Numbered from the stretch's first letter, positions 35,592 to 45,206 are shown. The stretch is DNA of 64,000 nucleotides from Chitinophaga sp. YR627 (GCF_900114995.1 NZ_FOUX01000002.1:1116001-1180000); one strand, 5' to 3'. Made by a program: numbers and translations. The notes: generated from the letters alone by a model not told the origin.

Positions 35592-36323
35592 TTATTCAAA
35601 TATTAAGGTAAGAAATGCTAAAACCAGACCTCCCGCTATGGCCAGTACCTTACGGTAGCTCAGCTCATGGTGTTTGGTCCCGCTTTCATAAAAAATGGTG
35701 GTAGAAATGTGCAAAAAGGCCCCTATTACCAGCGCCACAATATAGGCGGTAAAACTGGAAATAAATGCCGAATGTGCCCCTAATTCTGACGCCAGTAATG
35801 CCGCTACCGGTGTTACCAGTGAAAACAGGATCAGGATCCGCCAGAGTTTTGACGTCCGCTGATGCGCGTGTACCATTACCGTGATCAGTGTAAAGGCCTC
35901 AGGCAGTTTGTGTGCCGCCACCCCGATCACCAGGGAGGATAGTGCCGCCTGGTCCTGGAAACGGAATCCCAGGGGAATCCCTTCCATAAAGGCATGAATG
36001 GACAATCCCAGCAGCAATGGCGCCAGCTGCACGTGCTGATGTTTATCCGTCGGAACATGGGTATGCCCGTGTTCCGCACCGTGTGACAGTGTTTGCAGTG
36101 CTACCTGCAGGAAAAAGCCCAGTACAATGTAGATACCGGCCTGATGCCCCAGTTCATGATACACTTCCGGCAACAGGTGCATGATAGTGATCCCGAACAG
36201 GCAGGCGCCGGTAAATGCCAGCATATAAATGGGGAAATTAGGATTTACCCTTTTCACCACCATTGGAATAAGGCCCCCGCCTAAGGTAGCCAGTAATACA
36301 ATTAATAAAAAGATCCAGTTCAT
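35592..36323 (-). CDS. ZIP-family divalent metal transporter
   Basis: 243 residues with about eight hydrophobic segments. HAFMEGIPLG and HKLPEAFTL carry the His and Glu residues that ZIP proteins use to bind zinc or iron, and a His-rich loop (HGAEHGHTHVPTDKHQH) lies between the membrane segments. Takes up Zn2+, Fe2+ or similar ions, or exports them from compartments. It overlaps the phosphatase gene by 4 bp and precedes the CNNM-like gene by 24 bp. Confidence 0.88.
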   Translation of the reverse strand: MNWIFLLIVLLATLGGGLIPMVVKRVNPNFPIYMLAFTGACLFGITIMHLLPEVYHELGHQAGIYIVLGFFLQVALQTLSHGAEHGHTHVPTDKHQHVQLAPLLLGLSIHAFMEGIPLGFRFQDQAALSSLVIGVAAHKLPEAFTLITVMVHAHQRTSKLWRILILFSLVTPVAALLASELGAHSAFISSFTAYIVALVIGAFLHISTTIFYESGTKHHELSYRKVLAIAGGLVLAFLTLIFE

Positions 36324-36898
36324 GTTGCTAATTCAGGTTCCAGTCTGATACGCCGTTGGAAAAAACTACCACTCATGCTTCCAAGGAAAAGCCCCAACAG
36401 CGCTCCGCCCAGTACATCCAACGGATAATGAACGCCCACATAGACCTGTGCGTAACAGATCACAGCGGCCCAGACAAAAAACATAGCGGCAAACCATTTG
36501 GAGATCTGCCTTAAAGTGAAGAAACAAAAAGTGCCCACTGCAAAGTGATTGGCTGCATGGGAAGAGGTAAAACTACCACTGCCCGGACAGTATACCACCA
36601 GTACTCTTACAAAATGCTGCATCAGCGGATCACGACAGGGTCTTAATCTTCCCACCGCCTCCTTGATAAACAAGCTGGACTGGTCTGCCAGACCGAAAGT
36701 GATCAGGAAAAATACAATCCACCAGAACCCTTTCCATCCATAGTTGATCGTTACAAACAACAACAGAAAAAGATACAGCGGCGCCCATACAAAAGGTTCC
36801 CGTAGCCAGGGTATGATAGCGTCCAGTACAGGATGCTGCCATACATTGTTGATGTGAAAAAATAGTTTGTAATCCAGTCTAAGCAGTCTTTCCAGCAT
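36320..36898 (-). CDS. PAP2-superfamily membrane phosphatase
   Basis: 192 residues with five to six hydrophobic segments. The three phosphatase motifs are visible: KEAVGRLRP, FTSSHAAN and YVGVHYPLDVLGG. Family members remove phosphate from phosphatidate, undecaprenyl diphosphate or similar lipids at the membrane. It starts 2 bp after the methyltransferase stop and overlaps the ZIP gene by 4 bp. Substrate not known; neighbourhood with an LTA-synthase-like protein suggests envelope lipid work. Confidence 0.85.
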   Translation of the reverse strand: MLERLLRLDYKLFFHINNVWQHPVLDAIIPWLREPFVWAPLYLFLLLFVTINYGWKGFWWIVFFLITFGLADQSSLFIKEAVGRLRPCRDPLMQHFVRVLVVYCPGSGSFTSSHAANHFAVGTFCFFTLRQISKWFAAMFFVWAAVICYAQVYVGVHYPLDVLGGALLGLFLGSMSGSFFQRRIRLEPELAT

Positions 36899-36900
36899 GG

Positions 36901-37668
36901 CTATTGTTTTGCAGCAATGATGATCAGTCTCGGCGAATGCTGTTCATCGTAACTATTAAAATGATAGTCTCCAAAGATATCTGTTATCTGTAAACCCTGG
37001 CGGGCAAACATTTCTTCAAAGTCTGACAGTGTAAAAGCGCTTACATTCTCCGTAAATGTCGCCCTTTGCAGGCGCGCACGGTCCAGTATATTGATCTGCT
37101 TCTGGAATTTGCCATCATTGATCTCCCGCACAATGTCAAACACCACGTCTCCTTTCTCTTTGACCTCATTTGGCACCAGGTTAGCCGCCACATGTGGACT
37201 GTTCAGGTAGTCCAGCACCAGTCTGCCACCCGGTTTCAGGGCATTTTTCATTGTCCGCAGCGCATTCTCGTTCTCACGTGCGGTATCAAAATAACCAAAG
37301 CTGGTAAAAAAGTTAAATACAATATCAAAATAGTTCACCCGGAATGGCAGCCGCATGTCATGCTGAAAAAAGCTGAGATGCTCATTTTCCAGCTTCTTCG
37401 CAATGTTAATACTGCGGATAGACAGATCTATCCCGGTTACAGTATATCCTTTGGATGCCAGATAACTGGAATGACGGCCGGTACCACAGGCCACATCCAG
37501 CATGGTCGCGTTAGCAGGCGGACGCAGATAATGCAGGAGCTTATCGATGAATGCTGCTGCTTCCGCTGTATCCCTGTTGCTGTACAACAGATGATAGTAA
37601 GGAGAATTGAACCAGTCTTTAAACCAATGTTTTTGTATTTCCACTGCTAATTCATTAAAAACTTCCAT
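36901..37668 (-). CDS. Class I SAM-dependent methyltransferase
   Basis: 255 residues. MLDVACGTGRHSSYLASKGY is motif I and the acidic GIDLS follows; FDIVFNFFTSFGYF is motif IV. The N-terminal helix (WFKDWFNSPYYHLLY) is typical of a cytoplasmic group of unknown substrate in Bacteroidota. It lies 23 bp after the sulfatase-like gene and 2 bp before the phosphatase gene. Confidence 0.82.
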   Translation of the reverse strand: MEVFNELAVEIQKHWFKDWFNSPYYHLLYSNRDTAEAAAFIDKLLHYLRPPANATMLDVACGTGRHSSYLASKGYTVTGIDLSIRSINIAKKLENEHLSFFQHDMRLPFRVNYFDIVFNFFTSFGYFDTARENENALRTMKNALKPGGRLVLDYLNSPHVAANLVPNEVKEKGDVVFDIVREINDGKFQKQINILDRARLQRATFTENVSAFTLSDFEEMFARQGLQITDIFGDYHFNSYDEQHSPRLIIIAAKQ

Positions 37669-37691
37669 GATCAGATGAACGCCCCAAAGCT

Positions 37692-39704
37692 CTATTTTTT
37701 ATTGTTAAACATCAAATATCGGGTGCTTTCGTAAAAAGCCCGCGTTAAATTATCGAGTGCTTTGGCCGTATCAGGATATTGTTGCTTCACATCCTTCAGC
37801 GGATCTCCCTGCATATCATACAGGTAGGACTTCTGCGTATAGGTATTAATTTCATACTGATAACGCTGGCCAATGATCGAAATATGTGTCTGAAGGTTCT
37901 TTAAATAAGTAGCAAACGCATAACGGTTGGTCACAGTAGTATCCAGCATATCCTGACCCAGGGTGTAGTTTTTGAACGGTACGCCCGCCAGTTTCGCCAT
38001 CGTCGGATAAATATCCACCAGGCTCACCGCATAATTCACCACCTGTGGCTTCACCAGGGCCGGACAATAAATAAAGCAGGCCGCATGTACACCGCCGCTG
38101 ATCAGTTCATACTCCGGCGTCGGCATAAAGTGATAGGGATTGAGCGTACAGTTATGATCGCCGAACATGATAAAAATAGTATTCTCCAGGTAACCACCCT
38201 TCTTTGCCAGCTCCATCAGATGACCCACATTGTAGTCCTCATAACGGATAGCATTAAACTGCTCAATCGACACAAAACCAGCCTTTTTGAACTTTTCCAT
38301 GTCAATGTCCTTCTCCGTCACCTTCTTAAAGTCTCCCCTTCCCTTTGTAGTGGTATATGGCGGGTGATTGTCCGCCAGCTGGAGAAACGCCACAAACGGC
38401 TTCTGCCTTTTATTGGCATCTCTGAAGATCTCGTCTGCTTCTGTGATCAGGTCAAAATCAGATACCCCCCAGACGTCTGCCTTGGGCGCCTTATAATACC
38501 CCTCTTCAAAGATCCGGATCCCCTCTACGTTGTTGGTAAATACGGCCCGGATATTTGCCCAGTTGGTATTTCCTCCCAGCAGATACAGTTTCTCATAACC
38601 CTGAAACTGGTCCATGACCACACGCTGATCAACCATCTGCGGATGACGGGAAGCCGTTTTGCTCAGGGTAATATCCGGCAGTCCCGTGGTTACCCCGTAC
38701 ACCGTTCTCGCCGTACTGATGGCAGGTACAAAGAAGTTATTGAAAAGAATACCGCTGTCCGCCAGTTGTTTCATATTAGGCGTCGGCATCATCGGGTTAT
38801 TATACATACTGGTGATCGCCGCGCCTGTCGATTCCAGCATGACCAGCACCACGTTCATCTTTTTACCGGCTCTGCCCGGGATATTCCGTACAAAGTCCAG
38901 TTTATCCACATTCGGCTGGTCTATCTTCAGATAATCTGCGATTACAGGATAGAATTCCTTCGTTTTTGGAATATCGTAAGAGTCCTTTTGTACGGACATA
39001 TTGGATACATAATATAATACCGGATTCAGGGCCAGACTGGTAACACCGTTATCTTTTGTGAACATGGCCTGACTCCAGCGCAGCGGGAAATAGGCAATAT
39101 TTGCATAAATACCCGCGGCAAACAGGATCACCATAGATGCCAGCCAGCCCGTATATTTCCAGTTCCCCAGCTTTACAGCCGGTTCTTTTCCCATACGGTA
39201 ATAAGAACGGGTGAACTGTATCGTGATCAGGAACAGGAACAAACCGATGCCGATCAGCGTACGTACCACCGGATAGCTCTGCCATAACATCCGGGCATTA
39301 TCCGCACGTTCGCCATAAGCCAGAAAACGCGTGACCGTCGGGTCCATGCGTAAGCCCAGGTAAGCATAATGCCCCATATCAAACACATAAGCGAAGGTCA
39401 GGACCAGGTATACTATGAAAAGATATACAAACAGGGGTCTGCGGATGGCTCCTTTGGTGAAAAAATGATTCCGGGCAATAAAAGCAGTAAGTAAGATGGG
39501 TACCCCTAAGATCAGGGCCAGTCGCATATCGAACTTTAACCCCAGGCTCCAGGCTTTCAGGATAGGTGCGCTGCCTGTAACGGTAGTCTTAAAGAAGAAA
39601 AGAAAGAAAACCAGGCGGAAAACGACCATGAACAGGTACAGGAATAAGACTTGAACGATCACATACCGAATATACCTGGGTATACTCTTCCATAAATATT
39701 TCAT
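37692..39704 (-). CDS. LTA-synthase-like membrane sulfatase/phosphoglycerol transferase
   Basis: About 670 residues from the ATG at 39704; an earlier in-frame ATG at 39776 would put the first 24 residues outside the expected promoter. Five hydrophobic segments in the first 230 residues precede the extracytoplasmic sulfatase domain: MLESTGAAITSM supplies the catalytic Thr, then TGLPD and MFGDHNCTLNPYHF with metal ligands. In Gram-positives the family makes lipoteichoic acid; in Bacteroidota homologues transfer phosphoglycerol or phosphoethanolamine to envelope glycans. First gene of a five-gene run ending with the CNNM-like gene. Confidence 0.85.
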   Translation of the reverse strand: MKYLWKSIPRYIRYVIVQVLFLYLFMVVFRLVFFLFFFKTTVTGSAPILKAWSLGLKFDMRLALILGVPILLTAFIARNHFFTKGAIRRPLFVYLFIVYLVLTFAYVFDMGHYAYLGLRMDPTVTRFLAYGERADNARMLWQSYPVVRTLIGIGLFLFLITIQFTRSYYRMGKEPAVKLGNWKYTGWLASMVILFAAGIYANIAYFPLRWSQAMFTKDNGVTSLALNPVLYYVSNMSVQKDSYDIPKTKEFYPVIADYLKIDQPNVDKLDFVRNIPGRAGKKMNVVLVMLESTGAAITSMYNNPMMPTPNMKQLADSGILFNNFFVPAISTARTVYGVTTGLPDITLSKTASRHPQMVDQRVVMDQFQGYEKLYLLGGNTNWANIRAVFTNNVEGIRIFEEGYYKAPKADVWGVSDFDLITEADEIFRDANKRQKPFVAFLQLADNHPPYTTTKGRGDFKKVTEKDIDMEKFKKAGFVSIEQFNAIRYEDYNVGHLMELAKKGGYLENTIFIMFGDHNCTLNPYHFMPTPEYELISGGVHAACFIYCPALVKPQVVNYAVSLVDIYPTMAKLAGVPFKNYTLGQDMLDTTVTNRYAFATYLKNLQTHISIIGQRYQYEINTYTQKSYLYDMQGDPLKDVKQQYPDTAKALDNLTRAFYESTRYLMFNNKK

Positions 39705-39734
39705 GTAAACGTAGCTGTTGATTAATTTGACATG

Positions 39735-39742
39735 CAAAAGTA
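39735..39742 (-). promoter_or_regulatory. Possible -7 box of the sulfatase operon
   Basis: Minus strand TACTTTTG. It would start RNA near 39728, about 24 nt before the ATG at 39704. I see no -33 box at the right spacing. Confidence 0.3.
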
Positions 39743-39873
39743 TGCTAAACTGCGGCATTAAAGAAAAACGGTCCAAAGTTTCCTAACCCCTATGTAATTA
39801 GCCCACATTAAAACTTTAATACATTTTTTTATTTTAATATGTCACTATCAGACAGCGCAATACATTTAATTCA

Positions 39874-39905
39874 TTTGTTCTTTGCTGATTGTAATTTTAT
39901 ATTTG
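39874..39905 (+). promoter_or_regulatory. Promoter of glmM
   Basis: TTTG (39874-39877), 20 bp, TATATTTG (39898-39905). The predicted start near 39911 leaves about 18 nt before the GTG at 39930. Confidence 0.55.
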
Positions 39906-39929
39906 CCCTTCCTTTAAAAATTGAAATTC

Positions 39930-41312
39930 GTGGCACTGATCAAATCGATTTCTGGTATTCGCGGAACTATCGGAGGTAAACCTGGAGAAGGCCTCTCCCC
40001 TCTTGATGTTGTAAAGTTCACAGCAGCATTCGGCACCTGGCTACTCAAACAATCTGACAACAAAAAAGTGGTAATCGGACGTGATGGCCGCATTTCGGGA
40101 GAAATGGTGAAGCAACTCGTCGTAGCTACTTTGAACGGATTGGGCCTGGACGTAGTGGACTTAGGCCTTTCCACTACTCCTACTGTTGAAATTGCGGTAA
40201 CAGCGGAACAGGCTGCCGGTGGTATTATCCTTACCGCCAGCCACAATCCTAAAGAATGGAATGCGCTAAAACTGCTGAACGCTGAAGGCGAATTTATTTC
40301 CGGAGAAGATGGTGCTATCATACTCGACCTTGCCGCCCGCGAAGATTTTACTTTCGCAGATGTCAATAAACTCGGTTCCTACAGACAGGACGACACTTAC
40401 ATGCAGAAGCACATCGATATGGTGCTGAACTACCCACTGGTGGACGTTGAAGCGATCAAAGCGCGCAACTTCAAAATTGTGGTAGATGCTGTCAATTCAA
40501 CCGGCGCTATCTTCGTGCCGGCCCTGCTGAAAGCTCTTGGCGTGGAAGAGATCACCGTACTGTTCGACGAAGTGAACGGCCGTTTCAGCCACAATCCGGA
40601 GCCCCTTCCGGAAAACCTGACTGCTTTAAGCAATGAGGTGAATAAAGCCGACGCTGACCTGGGTATCGCTGTTGACCCTGACGTAGACCGCCTCTGCTTT
40701 GTATGCGAGGACGGTGGTATGTTTGGGGAAGAATACACCCTGGTAGCAGTTGCTGACTACATTCTCAAAACCAGAAAAGGTAACACCGTTTCCAACCTGT
40801 CTTCCACACAGGCCCTGAAAGACGTTACCCTGAAAAATGGTGGCGAATATCACCCATCCGCAGTAGGAGAAGTGAACGTAGTACGCAAAATGAAAGAAGT
40901 AAACGCCGTGATCGGTGGTGAAGGTAACGGTGGTATCATCGTTCCTGACCTGCATTACGGCCGCGATGCGCTGATCGGTATCGGTCTGTTCCTGAGCCAT
41001 GTGGCACTGAGCAAAAAGAACCTGAAAGCCCTTCGCAACAGTTATCCTGATTATTTCATCTCTAAAAATAAAATAGAGCTGGACAAAGGCGTTGATGTGG
41101 CTACCATCTTCGACAAGATCAGAGGTAAATACAAAAATCAGCCAATCAATATAGAAGACGGACTGAAAATCGAATTCGACAGAGACTGGGTACACTTACG
41201 CACCTCCAATACCGAACCGATCATCCGTATCTACGCAGAAAGCCAGAATGAAACGACAGCCGATAACATCGCAAAACGTATCATGCAGGACATCCGCGAG
41301 TTTATGCACTAG
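39930..41312 (+). CDS. glmM: Phosphoglucosamine mutase
   Basis: 460 residues from the GTG at 39930, giving the usual N-terminus MALIKSISGIRGTIGG; a TTG nine bases earlier is possible. TASHNPKEWN holds the Ser that is phosphorylated, DPDVDRL binds metal, GGEGNGGI contacts sugar, and RTSNTEPIIRIY is the phosphate-binding loop. It converts glucosamine-6-phosphate to glucosamine-1-phosphate for peptidoglycan and lipopolysaccharide. Single gene with its own promoter and terminator. Confidence 0.9.
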   Translation: MALIKSISGIRGTIGGKPGEGLSPLDVVKFTAAFGTWLLKQSDNKKVVIGRDGRISGEMVKQLVVATLNGLGLDVVDLGLSTTPTVEIAVTAEQAAGGIILTASHNPKEWNALKLLNAEGEFISGEDGAIILDLAAREDFTFADVNKLGSYRQDDTYMQKHIDMVLNYPLVDVEAIKARNFKIVVDAVNSTGAIFVPALLKALGVEEITVLFDEVNGRFSHNPEPLPENLTALSNEVNKADADLGIAVDPDVDRLCFVCEDGGMFGEEYTLVAVADYILKTRKGNTVSNLSSTQALKDVTLKNGGEYHPSAVGEVNVVRKMKEVNAVIGGEGNGGIIVPDLHYGRDALIGIGLFLSHVALSKKNLKALRNSYPDYFISKNKIELDKGVDVATIFDKIRGKYKNQPINIEDGLKIEFDRDWVHLRTSNTEPIIRIYAESQNETTADNIAKRIMQDIREFMH

Positions 41313-41332
41313 TAATCAATTGATTAAATAAT

Positions 41333-41375
41333 AAAAGGGCCGACTGGAAGTATCTCACTAACAGTCAGCCCTTTT
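41333..41375 (+). terminator. Terminator after glmM
   Basis: aaaagggccgactg pairs with cagtcagccctttt with one C-A mismatch and a 15-nt loop, ending in TTTT. Confidence 0.75.
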
Positions 41376-41446
41376 GCTTTATTACAGATCAAGTCCACCT
41401 TAAGCCCATATGAAAGTCCTCCCCTCTATCCACCTCTCACCTGTTA

Positions 41447-41526
41447 ATAGTTTACCTATAGTCATCCTTCATTGATCTATCGTTGAAAAAGGCAGCATCA
41501 ACGAAAGATGACTATAGGCAGACTAT
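41447..41526. repeat. Long imperfect hairpin related to the one at 2713-2779 (hairpin B)
   Basis: 20-bp arms at 41447-41466 and 41507-41526 match except for two transitions, with an inner 6-bp stem (cgttga / tcaacg). Read in the same orientation, the arm agrees with the arm of hairpin A at 15 of 20 positions, sharing GAT, TATAG and AACTAT. No transposase is nearby. Confidence 0.65.
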
Positions 41527-41752
41527 CCGTATATTTATCTCTTTTTCTCCTGTACCAGTACCCCGGATATACAATCCCCTCTGCCTGCTTCAGTTCAATA
41601 CCCAATAATTTTGCAATCAAAGGTGCCACATCTTCGAGGCCCATTTCGCGCGACGTAAACTCAATATTAATTCCCTGCGGATAAACTGCTAAGCAGAGAG
41701 CGGGGACGTTCGGACAGGGAGTATTGGTCCGGTCAGATTTCCATGGAACCGA
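41498..41752 (-). pseudogene. Remnant of a phosphodiesterase/alkaline-phosphatase-family C-terminus
   Basis: The 544-bp gap between glmM and the desulfurase gene holds an open minus-strand frame of 84 codons with no plausible start. Its translation contains NVPALCLAVYPQGI and LEDVAPLIAKLLGIEL, then a basic tail, and resembles the end of an alkaline-phosphatase-superfamily enzyme of the nucleotide-pyrophosphatase kind (the DVAP-I-LLGI pattern). An in-frame TGA stops it upstream and nothing of the catalytic domain is seen, so it is likely a decayed fragment. Its end runs into the hairpin at 41447-41526. The family call rests on a short segment. Confidence 0.4.
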
Positions 41753-41856
41753 TCATCACAATAATGTCATGTAGCATATTACATTAGGCTTAATTTCTAA
41801 AAAAGTCAGACATTTGTGACCGCCAACGGCATTTTTTTATCAAAAACCACCATCAC

Positions 41857-42984
41857 TTGAAAAGAATTTATTTTGATAATGCAGCCACCACGGCGCTGGA
41901 TAAAGAAGTGCTGGATGTGATGCTGCCCTATCTTACAGAGAAGTTCGGAAATCCATCCTCGATCTATTCCTACGGCCGTGAGAGCAGACTGGCCATCGAA
42001 AACGCACGTAAATCCGTAGCCAAAATCCTGAATGCGCATCCGGGAGAGATCTTCTTTACTTCCGGCGGTACTGAAAGTACCAACACGACCGTGAGTGCGG
42101 CCATACACAACCTGGGCTGCCGCCACATTATCTCTTCTGAAATCGAGCACCACGCCACCCTGCACTCCGTAGAGCATGCTCATTCGAAAGAAAAGATCAA
42201 GCTGAGCAATGTACGCCTGCTGCCCAACGGTCACGTAGATATGGAACATCTCCGTGAATTACTGGCCAACTCTCCTGAGCGTTGTCTGGTAAGCCTGATG
42301 CACGCCAACAACGAGATCGGTAACCTGCTGGACATGCATGCCGTAGGTAACCTGTGTAAGGAGTTTGACGCGATCTTCCATTCTGACACCGTTCAGACGG
42401 TAGGACACTATCCGTTCGATCTGCGTAATACGCCGGTACACTTCATCAATGGTTCTTCGCACAAATTCAATGGACCCAAAGGTGTGGGTATTCTTTACAT
42501 TAATGAGAATGTGAAGATCTCTCCGTTCATCCATGGCGGGTCACAGGAGCGTAACATGCGTGCCGGTACAGAAAATGTATATGGTATCGTTGGTTTTGCG
42601 AAAGCACTGGAACTGGCTACAGAGCATATGGATGCGCATAGCAAACATATCAACGACCTGCGTATGTACATGATGGATGAGCTGAAAAAGCAGATTCCTG
42701 ATGTGGGATACAATGGCGATCTGTATGGACGCAGTCTGTATACCGTATTGAACGTTTCTTTCCCTAAAACGGAGAAGAGTGAAATGCTGCTGTTCAACCT
42801 GGATATCAATGGTATCTGCGCTTCCGGCGGTAGTGCCTGTACATCCGGTGCGGATGCAGGTTCTCACGTGATCCGTGCCATCAACAGCGATCCTAACAGA
42901 ATTGCCGTACGTTTCTCTTTTGGTAAGGATAACACTACCGAAGAAATCGATATGGTGATCGCTAAACTGAAAGAGATCATCTAA
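41857..42984 (+). CDS. Cysteine desulfurase (NifS/IscS family)
   Basis: 375 residues from a TTG start, giving MKRIYFDNAATT, the normal N-terminus; no ATG is suitably placed. GSSHKFNGPKG holds the PLP-binding Lys, and SGGSACTSG the mobile-loop Cys. It takes sulfur from cysteine for iron-sulfur clusters or tRNA thiolation. No iscU or other cluster genes are near, so its acceptor is unknown. Closer in length to the NifS-like/IscS group than to SufS. Confidence 0.87.
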   Translation: MKRIYFDNAATTALDKEVLDVMLPYLTEKFGNPSSIYSYGRESRLAIENARKSVAKILNAHPGEIFFTSGGTESTNTTVSAAIHNLGCRHIISSEIEHHATLHSVEHAHSKEKIKLSNVRLLPNGHVDMEHLRELLANSPERCLVSLMHANNEIGNLLDMHAVGNLCKEFDAIFHSDTVQTVGHYPFDLRNTPVHFINGSSHKFNGPKGVGILYINENVKISPFIHGGSQERNMRAGTENVYGIVGFAKALELATEHMDAHSKHINDLRMYMMDELKKQIPDVGYNGDLYGRSLYTVLNVSFPKTEKSEMLLFNLDINGICASGGSACTSGADAGSHVIRAINSDPNRIAVRFSFGKDNTTEEIDMVIAKLKEII

Positions 42985-43021
42985 GCGTAAGCGATCCGTA
43001 ACAGGATCTTCATAAAATAAG

Positions 43022-43057
43022 AAAACGGTAAGCAGTATTACACTGTTTACCGTTTTT
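43022..43057. terminator. Bidirectional terminator
   Basis: aaaacggtaagcagt pairs with actgtttaccgtttt with one G-T wobble, 5-6 nt loop, T run on the plus side and A run on the other. It sits between the desulfurase gene and the convergent LytTR gene. Confidence 0.85.
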
Positions 43058-43086
43058 CGTTTATGCTATTACTATTGCAGACGTAT

Positions 43087-43797
43087 TTAACTGTTCCGGT
43101 TGATCACGTCATAGAATTTATCCCTGTAACCATCACTGATGGGGATAGACTGATTAGCGATCATTACGGTATTCTTTTCCACAGAATTGATCTTGTTCAG
43201 CGACACGACATAAGAGCGGTGTACCCTGATGAATTTCTCTGCGGGCAGACGGGTTTCGAATGATTTAAGGCTGCGCAGTGTAAGTACCGGCTGATGAGGA
43301 GTATAAATTTTCGTATAGTCTTTCAGTGCTTCGATGAATAAAATATCTTCCAGATTGATCTTGATGATCTTGTATTCTGTTTTAATGAAGATGTAGTCAT
43401 TGACATGCCCGTTACTGCTGTCTCCGTTCTTCTGCTGGGACATACTTCTAAGCTCCAGCGCTTTGGTAGCTGAGCGCAGAAAACGTTCGAATGGTACGGG
43501 CTTTAAAAGATAATCCACCACTTCGAGGTCAAATCCTTCCAGTGCATATTCTCCATATGCAGTGGTAAAGACGACCATAGGCGGATATTTGAGGGATTTC
43601 ATCAACTGAATACCGGTAATGTCCGGCATTTTGATATCGAGGAAAAGGAGGTCTACACGCTCTTCCTGCAGAAAGCGCAATGCCTCGGTCGCATTTTGGA
43701 ACGTGCCTACCAGTTGCAGGAAGGGCACCTTCTTTGCAAAATCAGTGATTATTTCCAACGCAAGTGGTTCATCATCCACCGCTATACACCTGATCAT
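43087..43797 (-). CDS. LytTR-family response regulator
   Basis: 236 residues. A receiver domain (Asp54 in LLFLDIKMPD; early acidic pair in AVDDE; Lys in LLKPVPFERF) is followed by a LytTR DNA-binding domain (about 135-235: IFIKTEYKIIKI, EALKDYTKIYT, IRVHRSYVVSLNKI). It would be phosphorylated by the partner kinase encoded just upstream; the two genes overlap by 26 bp. Targets are unknown. Confidence 0.9.
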   Translation of the reverse strand: MIRCIAVDDEPLALEIITDFAKKVPFLQLVGTFQNATEALRFLQEERVDLLFLDIKMPDITGIQLMKSLKYPPMVVFTTAYGEYALEGFDLEVVDYLLKPVPFERFLRSATKALELRSMSQQKNGDSSNGHVNDYIFIKTEYKIIKINLEDILFIEALKDYTKIYTPHQPVLTLRSLKSFETRLPAEKFIRVHRSYVVSLNKINSVEKNTVMIANQSIPISDGYRDKFYDVINRNS

Positions 43798-45028
43798 TTT
43801 TCAACACGATTTTTAAATCAACAATAAATTGGGTTTCGGATTCCGTGATTTCCAGCTCATGGTGATCGGTATACAGTAATTCGAGGCGCTTACGCACATT
43901 CTGTAAACCGATGCCACCTTTTTCTGCCACCCGCTGATGGAAGCGGCTGTTTTCCACAACCAGTCTCATCTCATTCTTTTCAATTGCCAGGGCGATGGCA
44001 ATAAATGAAGGTTCAGCGTAACTGATCCCATGTTTAAAGGCGTTTTCTACAAAAGGCACCAATAGCATGGGGGCTATTTTTAGTCCTGCCGGATTTCCCT
44101 GTACCGCATAATCCACTACTATATCGTCAGGCATTCTCAGACGTTGAATATCAATGTAGTCTTCCAGGTATTGCAGTTCCTGTTGTAGCTGCACCTTGTC
44201 TTCATTGGAATCATAGATCATGTACCGCATAATGGTAGACAGTTTGACAATAGCGTGTTCTGTCTGGGCGGAATGTTTATGAGCCAGTGAATAAATGGTA
44301 TTCAGGCAGTTAAACAGGAAGTGAGGATTGATCTGCGACTTGAGAAACTTCAATTCGGCATTGAGATTTTCTACTTTCAGGACCTCCCTTTGCTGTTCAC
44401 TTTTAAACCACTCCTGTGCTATTTTGATAAATCCGCTCATAAAAAGCATGAGCAGTGCTGCAAAAACTGATTTCCGTAAGATGTCCGGAAAGAGGATATA
44501 ATCCAGAAAAGACAGTTCCTGCTGGCTACTGATATATTCCCTGCCACGGAGCCCCATAGAGTCATTCAGACTGGCGGCTGCGTAGAGGGGTACATTATTA
44601 TCCCCTTCTTTATCATGCAGCCGGCTTTCCAGCAGATGATACCGCATAAATCCGGAGGGCGCCGGTGTAAGCCGGGTATCACCATTCCTGGGAGGTACCA
44701 TGACCGTCTCTTCAGCTGCGAAGGTTTTCCAGAACACAAATTCCGTAACTGCCTGTTGCACAATGATAAAAACCAATGTCAGTACCACAAAAGACAGGTA
44801 GTAAACGATTTTCTTTAATGTGAAAAACCGGGGGATGAGTACATAAAAATTGAGATAAAACAAGCCTATGAGAAAGAGGTTGTCCACTATTTCCCGGGCA
44901 AAGAACCAGGGGTGCTGGATCTTGATCCGGTAGATAAAAAAGGGAAAGAACAGGAAACTGGTCCAGACTACAATGTGTAGGCCTACCCTGAATAACCGGT
45001 TCTTATAGAGTTGTTTTAAATTTATCAT
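43772..45028 (-). CDS. LytS-type sensor histidine kinase
   Basis: 418 residues from the ATG at 45028 (a TTG three codons earlier is less likely). Four hydrophobic segments occur in the first 125 residues and one near 190-215, with an extracytoplasmic stretch of about 75 residues between. The kinase part has KSQINPHFLFNCLNTIYSLA, where His is phosphorylated, and VPFVENAFKHG and GGIGLQNVRKRL for ATP binding (His_kinase family). Pairs with the overlapping LytTR regulator. The signal is unknown. Confidence 0.88.
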   Translation of the reverse strand: MINLKQLYKNRLFRVGLHIVVWTSFLFFPFFIYRIKIQHPWFFAREIVDNLFLIGLFYLNFYVLIPRFFTLKKIVYYLSFVVLTLVFIIVQQAVTEFVFWKTFAAEETVMVPPRNGDTRLTPAPSGFMRYHLLESRLHDKEGDNNVPLYAAASLNDSMGLRGREYISSQQELSFLDYILFPDILRKSVFAALLMLFMSGFIKIAQEWFKSEQQREVLKVENLNAELKFLKSQINPHFLFNCLNTIYSLAHKHSAQTEHAIVKLSTIMRYMIYDSNEDKVQLQQELQYLEDYIDIQRLRMPDDIVVDYAVQGNPAGLKIAPMLLVPFVENAFKHGISYAEPSFIAIALAIEKNEMRLVVENSRFHQRVAEKGGIGLQNVRKRLELLYTDHHELEITESETQFIVDLKIVLKNDQVYSGG

Positions 45029-45206
45029 GTAGCCCAAAAGCGCGATAAACTTACACTCAATTCCCGTAAACAGGCTGTTAAAATTTGTTAAGTGTAGTAA
45101 AAGGAATGTTAAAATTTTGGGGGGAATAGGTAGCCGGTATGGCCAGACACAGTACTGTGGCCAATATTAATATAAGTTACAATATGTCTACCGGAGAGTT
45201 TTAGTG

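Noticed and set aside
38085..39017. 310-codon open frame on the plus strand
   Set aside because: Antisense shadow of the sulfatase-like gene; no recognisable family and no promoter.
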